A stretch of DNA of 11,774 bases from Globomyces pollinis-pini (lineage: Eukaryota > Chytridiomycota > Chytridiomycetes > Rhizophydiales > Globomycetaceae), in NCBI GenBank assembly GCA_025399215.1, contig MU621477.1, positions 2,907 through 14,680 of the forward strand, in the 5' to 3' direction. How positions within the stretch are numbered: position 1 is the first letter of the stretch; every line of letters starts with the position of its first letter. The translations under genes and the position numbers were made by a program. The notes beneath the pieces are model-generated. The model did not search any database. It saw only the letters and a list, made by a program, of their open reading frames with translations, and was not told the origin of the DNA. Positions 1 through 6,333 of the stretch are shown piece after piece.

Positions 1-539
1 CCAACCGAATGTCTATTTTCACAGTTTGCTTTCCAAAACCATACAGCAGATGCCCAGGCTAAAGTTTCATTGGAACTGATCAGATGAGGATAGTCCATGA
101 TCTCCGGTTGATCCGTAGCAATGGCAAAAGCTCTGTAGTTGTTAATTCCAGTTAGTTGGATGTAACCACGTCCATGATAGTTCCCATAGTAGTTATCACA
201 TCTAACTGGATCGGTTTTGCACATAAGTTCTTCTTTTTGTGACAAGCCAGCGGATTCCCAGATGATATTGGCAGCAAAGGCGACAAACGATTCAAGGGAT
301 GGGAAAAGATTGGGAAACAAGTCAATCGCGCCTTGTAACCCAACAATTTTATCCTTGTACTCAGTGTCGGAGAGTAGTACAGTACCACTGATACCTTGAG
401 CAAGTGTTTGGCCAACCTTGGAACGAGGATCGAATACCTTTCTGCAGACATCTGCTACAGCAGTGTGGAATTCTGCGGGGATAGTTCCCGTAAAGTGAGT
501 GAGTGCCAGGGTAGTTGTCAAGAAGAATGGTAGTAGCAT
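1..539 (-). CDS. GH19 chitinase-like secreted protein, copy 1 (3' end outside window)
   Basis: The gene reads leftward from an ATG at 539-537 and stays open to the window edge, giving about 179 residues; the C-terminus is missing. It should hydrolyse beta-1,4-GlcNAc polymers such as chitin. The N-terminus is hydrophobic (MLLPFFLTTTLALT), a likely signal peptide. The motif WESAG near residue 95 matches the GH19 catalytic glutamate block (HETGG-like), and GRGYIQLTG near residue 124 is the GH19 signature, in the form typical of bacterial and phage-like members. It is a close tandem paralogue of the gene at 753-1640: residues 61-105 are identical. No intron is seen. The family call is strong. Whether the substrate is chitin or peptidoglycan cannot be decided from sequence. 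Confidence 0.88.
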   Translation of the reverse strand, partial: MLLPFFLTTTLALTHFTGTIPAEFHTAVADVCRKVFDPRSKVGQTLAQGISGTVLLSDTEYKDKIVGLQGAIDLFPNLFPSLESFVAFAANIIWESAGLSQKEELMCKTDPVRCDNYYGNYHGRGYIQLTGINNYRAFAIATDQPEIMDYPHLISSNETLAWASAVWFWKANCENRHSV

Positions 540-752
540 TGAGTATTAGTAGTGAACTTTTAGTGGATGAAGAAATGTAGCTTTAAACACGAACATTTTC
601 ACGCGATTTCTTTACATTGATTCAACTCCCATCGAGCCTATTTTGTGTGATGAGCAAAAAATCAAAACACTTATCGAATGGGTGTCTTTCAGAAATGCCT
701 CATATGTACATTAAAATTCATTGAAATGGCGTGTCATAGATTGATAATTTAT
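540..752. promoter_or_regulatory. Spacer between the tandem chitinase genes
   Basis: This 213-base AT-rich gap lies between the start codon of copy 1 and the stop codon of copy 2, both on the minus strand. It must hold the promoter and 5' UTR of copy 1 and the 3' UTR and polyadenylation site of copy 2. I see no convincing TATA box and no coding potential. Confidence 0.4.
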
Positions 753-1640
753 TTAAACAAGTGCTAGAGAGAAGACAGCGAGTAACGAGAGTGGGTGAAG
801 ACCAGAAGGAAGTGCACTACCAGTATTATTAGAACCACTACCACCTTCGGAGAAACCTGGACGACAAACTGGAGACACTGAAGGAGGATGAAATTCACAA
901 AGTTTCTTCCAGTTATCATCTTCAGTATATTTCATTTGATCGCAGACCTCTTTACTACGTTCCGTTTGATCTTCAGCTTTGAGAGCTTTAGAGAGAGCTT
1001 GTGCGATTTGAAGACGATAAAAGGGTGCAGTTTGGTAAAACACTTTGGAAGAGGTATTTGTAGCTTGACATTCAGGAGGATTGATGCATCTTACACCATC
1101 ACCAACCGAATGTTTATTTTCACAGTTTGCTTTCCAAAACCAAACGGCAGACGCCCAAGCCAATGTTTCATTTGAACTGATTAGAGAAGGATTCTCCATG
1201 ACTTCAGATTGGTTGGTAGCAGTAGCAAAAGCTCTGTAGTTTTCTATACCAGTCAATTGAATGTAACCGCGTCCATGATACTTGCCATATTGTTTTTCAC
1301 ATTTTTCAGGATCAGTTTTACAGAGTAATTCTTCTTTTTGTGACAAGCCAGCGGATTCCCAGATGATATTGGCAGCAAAGGCGACAAATGATTCGAGGGA
1401 TGGGAAAAGATTGGGAAAGAGGTCGATAGCGCCTTGCAAACCAACAATTTTATCCTTGTACACAGAGTCAGAGAGCAACACAGTGCCATTGAGACCTTGA
1501 GCGAGTGTTTGACCCACTTTTGAGCGAGGAGCGAATGTTTTTCTGCAGATATCAGCGACGGCTGGATGAAAGTCCGAAGGTATTGAACCGGTGAAGTTAG
1601 TTAGAGCTAGAGTGGTTGATAGTAGGAATGGAAGTAGCAT
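753..1640 (-). CDS. GH19 chitinase-like secreted protein, copy 2, with possible GPI-anchor tail
   Basis: Complete intronless ORF of 295 aa with ATG at 1640-1638 and TAA at 755-753. Residues 1-14 are hydrophobic and act as a probable signal peptide. The GH19 fold region spans about residues 30-250. Glu95 in WESAG is the likely catalytic acid, Glu103 or Glu104 may be the second glutamate, and GRGYIQLTG at 123-131 is the family signature. Eight cysteines (C32, C107, C114, C173, C185, C191, C233, C248) and a ninth at 259 suggest disulphides, and several N-glycosylation sequons are present (N15, N51, N143, N157, N195). The C-terminus has a Gly/Ser/Asn-rich spacer (265-280) followed by a hydrophobic tail (LSLLAVFSLALV), the layout of a GPI-attachment signal. 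The protein may therefore stay at the cell surface or wall. Likely roles are wall remodelling or attack on another organism's chitin. Confidence 0.9.
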   Translation of the reverse strand: MLLPFLLSTTLALTNFTGSIPSDFHPAVADICRKTFAPRSKVGQTLAQGLNGTVLLSDSVYKDKIVGLQGAIDLFPNLFPSLESFVAFAANIIWESAGLSQKEELLCKTDPEKCEKQYGKYHGRGYIQLTGIENYRAFATATNQSEVMENPSLISSNETLAWASAVWFWKANCENKHSVGDGVRCINPPECQATNTSSKVFYQTAPFYRLQIAQALSKALKAEDQTERSKEVCDQMKYTEDDNWKKLCEFHPPSVSPVCRPGFSEGGSGSNNTGSALPSGLHPLSLLAVFSLALV

Positions 1641-1750
1641 TTAATTTATTGATTTAAATGATGGATTTTTGAAATAGATATAAATAGGATAGATGAAACA
1701 CGATAGAACAACACCCACCAAAGAAAAAGAGAACGGAATGGGAAGAAGGA

Positions 1751-1890
1751 GATGTAAGGCTGAGTTGATTAAACCTTAAGTAGTTTGTATTTTTACATGT
1801 AAGGCAACGTTGTTTTTAGTTCATTTAAGGAGATGTAAGGCAACGTTGTTTTTAGTTCATTTAATGAACTGTAAGGCATTGTTGAGTCAC
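1751..1890 (+). repeat. Four copies of a GTAAGGC-centred repeat, two in a 36-bp tandem
   Basis: The core (A/C)TGTAAGGC occurs at about 1752, 1797, 1833 and 1869. The middle two are near-perfect 32-base direct copies (1797-1828 and 1833-1864) that continue through CAACGTTG and TTTTTAGTTCATTTAA. The first copy is followed by TGAGTTG and the last by ATTGTTG, so the outer copies match only in the core. Regular 36-46 base spacing in a promoter region suggests transcription-factor sites. A decayed tandem duplication is the alternative. Confidence 0.7.
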
Positions 1891-1973
1891 TACCATAGTA
1901 ATAAAAACTCAAAGCCCTCTACAATACTAGTAATTCAACGTCTTCTACCATAGTAATAGAATGTATAAATCCA

Positions 1974-2018
1974 TTAGGGTTAAAATAGTAAGTTAGGGTT
2001 AGGTCGTTATTAGGGTTA
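1974..2018 (+). promoter_or_regulatory. Three TTAGGGTTA telobox-like motifs
   Basis: TTAGGGTTA lies at 1974-1982, 1993-2001 and 2010-2018, spaced 17-19 bases apart and ending 24 bases before the fimbrin start codon. TTAGGG is the common fungal and animal telomere unit, and isolated copies in promoters are known binding sites for Myb-type telobox factors (Tbf1/TRF-like). Separation by unrelated bases and the position just before a gene favour a promoter element over telomere remains. Confidence 0.6.
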
Positions 2019-2042
2019 TTCGTACTTTGAAGTATCCACAAA

Positions 2043-5000
2043 ATGTCAGGATTCAGAGACTTCAATCAAGCTGCTATCCAGAAAAAATTAAATACTTTAA
2101 ACTCTTCTCTCGATGAAGATGACTGGGAAACGGACCCGGACTCTACAAACACTAATGATACTAATAGTATTCCATCTACAAACACTATCAACCATAACAT
2201 CCCTATCAACCATAACATCCCTATCAACCATAATATCCCTATCAACCATAATATCCCTAATACTATCAACCATACTATCCCTAATACTATCAACCCTAGT
2301 ATCCCTACTGAAGTCGCTTCGTTACAATCAAGATTAGCGGCCTTCAACACAAACCCTGCTCCAAAACCTTCTAGCCAAACCCCTGTTGCACCCATTAAAC
2401 CTTCCAGACCCATCACAAACCCTACTGCCAATCAGATCCCTATTACTACAAACCCTGCAAATACTTACAACACTAATGCCACTAACCCTTTCTTAAATGC
2501 GAATACAACTAATTCAAACAGACCTTCTACTACATCAAACAGACCTTCCACTACAAACGCTCAAAATGACTGGAGAGATACTCAACAAAACGACTGGCTC
2601 GCTAACAGACCCTCTGCCGCACAGCCCCCTTCCTCCCGTTCTTCCACTGTTAATGCTCCTGTTCAACAACGACCTTCTCAGTATGTTCATCTCGTTTATC
2701 CAATATCCATTTATTAAATCATCACTCTCTGTAATAACACAATCTCTCACCTCCTATCAATATCTTCATTCTATTATATAATATCATTACTATTGATGCA
2801 TAAACTAATGCTAGATATCGAAACCCCGCCTCACTACCTACTCACATCCCAGTCACTCTCGCAAATTCAACTTCTGTAGACTACTCAAATCAAACATTTG
2901 CAAGCACCACTTCTATCAATGCTAACGCACTGTCTTCCAAATACCCTTTCTTCACTCCCAGAGAAATTGAAGCGTTCTATCAACAATTCTCGGCTGTTGA
3001 TAAAGATCATACCGGTACTAAATATCAATACTCATTCCTAGATAAAATCCATCCAACTGATTTATCCGCTATTGCTACCAAAGCTGGTGAAAGTCCTCAA
3101 GCTGTCTTATCCAAAGTTTCACAACTCGCCCTTACAGACTCTGCTGGACTCGTCTCCTTTGATGGATTTCTAGCTGCCGTCTCTGCTGTTCGCAAAGAAA
3201 AGGGTGTAACGGCTGGAAGCCGTGACGACAAAAAAATTGTCTTGCATGGTCATATGGAAAATACAACTCATACCATCAATGTAGATGAAAAAGAATCGTT
3301 TACTATTCATATTAATCAACAATTGGCATCTGATAAACATTTGGCTGCTAGATTGCCTATTGACCCAAAGTCTATGACTCTCTTTACCGAATGCAAAGGT
3401 AATCTACTTTTTGTCATCGCTCTTTTTAATTACCACAGCGAAGCTGTAAGGTATAAATGCTCGAAATCAAACTTGTTAGTTGTAGATCACAATATAGCGA
3501 AGCTGTAAAATAGTGAAACTGTAGACCAACAAACTGTGTAATTGTAGAACGAACACACAAACATTTCTAGCTTTGTCCATCACATACTAATGCCAACATA
3601 AACTAACCAATAGACGGACTCATCTTGGCCAAGCTTATCAACGACTCAGTCCCGGGCACTATCGACGAACGTGTCCTAAACGTCAACAAAAAACTGAACG
3701 CTTTCCAAATGACTGAAAACAACAATGTTGTTGTTAATTCAGCCAAAGCCATTGGATGTTCCGTTGTCAACATTGGTTCACAAGATTTGATGGAAACCCG
3801 TGAACATCTTATCCTTGGCTTAATCTGGCAAATCATCAAGATTGGATTACAAGCCAATATTGATATCAAAGTCCATCCTGAACTGTTCCGGTTACTTTAT
3901 GATGGCGAGAATCTGGAAGATTTTTTGAAACTACCAGTTGAACAAATTTTATTACGATGGGTCAATTACCATCTGAAAAAAGCAAATCATCCCAAAGTGG
4001 TGAAAAACTTTAGTCATGATATTAAGGTATGTATTGGTAGTTTCTAATAGATAGGATAGTGAAGCTTACACCATACTATTGAATCAATTGAAACCCGAGT
4101 ATTGTTCTCGGGATCCTTTGCGAACTTCAGACCTATATGAACGAGCAGAACAGGTAGAATGCGATTCATTCATCGTAGGTATTAGTCAACGCGGACAAGA
4201 TCGGATGTCGAAAATATCTATCACCTAAGACTTTAGTCGAAGGCAATGCCAAATTGAATTTCGCTTTTGTAGCACATTTGTTTAATACTCATCCTGGTTT
4301 GGAAAAACTTACGGATGCAGAAATGGCTGGTCTTGATTCCAGTTTATTTGATTCGGAAGGTGATCGTGAAGCTAGAGCGTATGCTTTATGGCTCAATTCC
4401 CTTGGTGTTGAACCGTTTGTCAATAACCTTTTCGATGATGTCATGGATGGGCTTGTGTTACTACAAGCTATTGATAAAGTACAACCTGGTATGATTGATT
4501 GGAAAAAAGTGAATCGACCACCAGTGTCATCTAAATTCAAAAAAGTGGAGAATTGTAATTATGTGACTGTTATTGGAAAACAAATGCGATTCTCGTTGGT
4601 AGGTATCCAAGGGTCTGATATCCATGATGGTAACAAAAAATTGACACTTGGTAATGAACTGTCATATTGAATGTTAGCATTGGTATGGCAACTTATGCGT
4701 GAACATGTTGTACAGACTTTGAAACAATTATCGAAAGCTGGTGTTGATATCACAGACCAAGATATCATATCCTGGGCCAACACTGCCGTCAAGGCCAGTG
4801 GTAAATCCACCATCATGCAATCATTCAAAGACCCTGAACTCAAAACATCTGTCTTCTTTCTTGATTTACTCAACGCTATCAAACCTGGGATTGTCAATTA
4901 CGATCTCATCCATACACGTTCACATGCCGGTACCCAAGTGTTTATTTAATTTTGTAGATGCTGATGTGAAATCGAATGCTCAGTATGCGATTTCCATTGC

Positions 5001-5143
5001 ACGAAAGTTGGGAGCCACCATTTTCGTATTACCTGAAGATATTGTGGAAGTCAAACCCAAAATGGTAATTTATTTTTGTTTACAAGTAGATTTTGACTTT
5101 TGTGGGTACTTTAATGGCATTATCTAAATCTGGTGTTCAATAA
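2043..5143 (+). CDS. Fimbrin/plastin (actin-bundling protein), 8 exons, 872 aa
   Basis: Fimbrin cross-links actin filaments into bundles in cortical patches and cables. Exons by family match and frame: 2043-2680, 2815-3398, 3614-4026, 4055-4153, 4179-4650, 4678-4929, 4958-5064, 5090-5143; lengths sum to exactly 873 codons. Introns are 134, 215, 28, 25, 27, 28 and 25 nt, all GT...TAG. Residues 1-255 are a low-complexity Asn/Pro/Thr/Ser-rich extension. An EF-hand-like region (257-340) follows; its first loop (DKDHTGTKYQYS) lacks the final acidic residue, so calcium binding is doubtful. The first actin-binding domain with two CH domains spans about 370-615 (VPGTIDERVLN, VVNIGSQDL, LGLIWQIIKIGL). 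The second spans about 620-865 (SLVGIQGSDIHDGN, LALVWQLMR, PGIVNYDL). Usual length is 610-660 aa, so the N-terminus is about 200 residues longer than typical. An AATAAA overlaps the stop codon. Confidence 0.95.
2187..2306 (+). repeat. In-frame 18-bp minisatellite coding for INHNIP repeats
   Basis: Four 18-base units of ATCAACCATAAYATCCCT run from 2187 to 2258, followed by two related 24-base units (2259-2282 and 2283-2306). They encode residues 49-88 of fimbrin: INHNIP four times, then NTINHTIP and NTINPSIP. Unit lengths are multiples of three, so copy-number changes keep the frame. Confidence 0.92.
2681..2814 (+). other. Fimbrin intron 1 (134 nt)
   Basis: Donor GTATGT, acceptor ACTAATGCTAG with a CTAAT branch-like site. 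Splicing joins CA to A as Gln213 in phase 2 and links the low-complexity exon to the EF-hand exon. Reading through would stop after 11 more codons. This is one of the few long introns in the window. Confidence 0.85.
3399..3613 (+). other. Fimbrin intron 2 (215 nt) with internal short repeats
   Basis: Donor GTAATC, acceptor AACTAACCAATAG with a clear CTAAC branch-like site. Splicing rebuilds the conserved CH1 sequence ECKDGLILAKLIND. Inside, AGCGAAGCTGTAA occurs exactly at 3437-3449 and 3496-3508, with a degenerate copy AGTGAAACTGTAG at 3512-3524. The repeats have no obvious function. Confidence 0.88.
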
Positions 5144-5446
5144 ACTTGTTGTTTTTCTTTGACATGTTTTTAGTGATAGTCACATACCATGATTCTTTGT
5201 GAAAACCAACATTTAGAACTTGGTTTTCTATGGATCGAATGGGATAAGATGTGGTTTAAGGTGTTTGATTGAGTTGAGTAAGGGAATCGTACATGATGGG
5301 TATGAGCATTTTCCAAACATGTATGATTCCCTTACGCAACTCATTCAAACACCTTCCAATCGTCATTTACCATCATTGGTACGTTCGTTGGTTCCAAAGG
5401 GAAAAATCAAAAATTTCATTTTTTTCAACTTTTTTCAAAGTAACAA
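5144..5446. promoter_or_regulatory. Spacer between fimbrin and NDUFA12
   Basis: 303 bases between a stop and a start on the same strand. It should contain the fimbrin 3' UTR and the NDUFA12 promoter. Its main feature is the inverted repeat at 5260-5353. An open frame on the plus strand (5220-5450) crosses both arms of that repeat, has no ATG start and matches nothing I recognise, so I do not call a gene. Confidence 0.45.
5260..5353. repeat. Inverted repeat: 36-bp arms, 22-base loop
   Basis: The left arm is 5260-5295 and the right arm 5318-5353. The reverse complement of the right arm matches the left arm at 33 of 36 positions. As RNA, one mismatch becomes a G-U pair, so 34 of 36 bases can pair. 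Weaker similarity continues outward for roughly 25 bases on each side. It could be a foldback element, a small-RNA hairpin precursor or a 3'-end structure of fimbrin mRNA. Confidence 0.85.
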
Positions 5447-6048
5447 ATGAGTTCAGCATCAGCACTTAATGGTTGATTAAAAGTATCGATTAATTGGTAG
5501 CATTCAGTGGAATAGCGTTATCAATCAAACAGAATGGGTTTTCAAAAACACTCAAGTTTTTGGTTCAATTGTAAAGATTCAAAATTATGATATTTATAGA
5601 TAGGGGACAACCTAAAGTTGGAAAATTAGTATTGATTTGAATGACGTATTAATTCATAAATTAGGTATAGCATTGTTTTATTTTTTTAATGTTAGGTTTG
5701 ATTCATTGGTATTTATTTGTAGGTTGGTACAGATGGAAATGGAAACGAATATTATGAAAACCGTAATGAATTTCATGGTAGAGACTATTGAAGAAATAAT
5801 AGTTAGGTCGTGATCGATGGGTCATGTTTAAAAAATGGAATTATGATCCTAGTTCAATTCCACCGGAATGGCATCAATGGATGCATCGATTTACAGATGA
5901 TATCCCTACACAACAAACTTTACCCACTCCGTTTTTTCAACAAACTCATATGGAAAATTTGACTGGTACAGCTGGGGCTTTTAAGACTTATAATACGGTT
6001 GCCCCTAGAATTCATGGTTGGACTCCTGCTGTGAAGGATCGTTCGTAG
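5447..6048 (+). CDS. NDUFA12 homologue (complex I B17.2 accessory subunit), 5 exons, 138 aa
   Basis: This subunit of mitochondrial NADH:ubiquinone oxidoreductase sits on the peripheral arm and helps stabilise or assemble the complex. Exons: 5447-5471, 5501-5570, 5604-5628, 5723-5777, 5807-6048; the sum is 417 bases, 139 codons with the stop. Introns are 29, 33, 94 and 29 nt, all ending in TAG. The match rests on VGKLVGTDGNGNEYYEN (37-53), GRDRWV (59-64) and PPEWHQWMHRFTDD (77-90), in the family order and spacing. Length fits the usual 130-150 aa. The first two exons are short; their frame and similarity to the weakly conserved N-terminus (IKQNGFSKTLKF) support them, but the start is less certain than the rest. 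The presence of this gene implies a working complex I. Confidence 0.92.
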
Positions 6049-6333
6049 ATACTTGGTACCTTTGTTCATGTGGACATGGATTATTAAAATAAATGATTGT
6101 TTTTCATGAATAGTTTTTTGTTGACTAGAGTTTTATTCAAGTTTAAGCGTGAAAAGATGATTCTTTAACCGTCATAATATGATTATTTTTTGGTAAACTT
6201 TTATTTTATTATGGGATTATACTTTTATTTCATTATATCCTCGTGTTTTTTATCTGGTGGTTTGACGGACTGTTGTTTGGTAAACTTTCGTGTTTATTTT
6301 CACTCTCACAAACATTGAAAGTCATCCACTGAA
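6049..6333. promoter_or_regulatory. Spacer between NDUFA12 and the channel gene
   Basis: 285 very AT-rich bases. AATAAA at about 6087 is a likely polyadenylation signal for NDUFA12. The phrase GGTAAACTTT occurs twice (about 6192 and 6279), each followed by a T-rich run. The rest should hold the promoter of the channel gene. No coding region seen. Confidence 0.4.

Larger units (their letters stand above)
1641..2042. promoter_or_regulatory. Divergent promoter region between chitinase copy 2 and fimbrin
   Basis: This 402-base region separates a minus-strand gene from a plus-strand gene, so it should hold both promoters. It contains a cluster of GTAAGGC-centred repeats on the chitinase side of centre (1751-1890) and three TTAGGGTTA boxes next to the fimbrin start (1974-2018). 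A short motif, ACCATAGTAATA, also occurs twice (about 1891 and 1947). No ORF is supported. Confidence 0.55.

Noticed and set aside
888..1175. Plus-strand open frame inside chitinase copy 2
   Set aside because: It is antisense to a well-supported GH19 coding region and shows no domain of its own.
1801..1864. CRISPR-like array
   Set aside because: The repeats are direct duplications including the would-be spacers, the host is eukaryotic and no cas genes occur.
1974..2018. Interstitial telomere or chromosome end
   Set aside because: Only three copies, separated by unrelated bases, with ordinary genes on both sides.
2066..2431. Minus-strand open frame opposite fimbrin exon 1
   Set aside because: Its Leu/Ile/Val-Trp-rich repeats are the reverse reading of the INHNIP minisatellite, and fimbrin exon 1 is supported by splicing into conserved domains.
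5220..5450. Open frame in the fimbrin-NDUFA12 spacer
   Set aside because: It lacks an ATG start, spans both arms of the inverted repeat and its product resembles no family.
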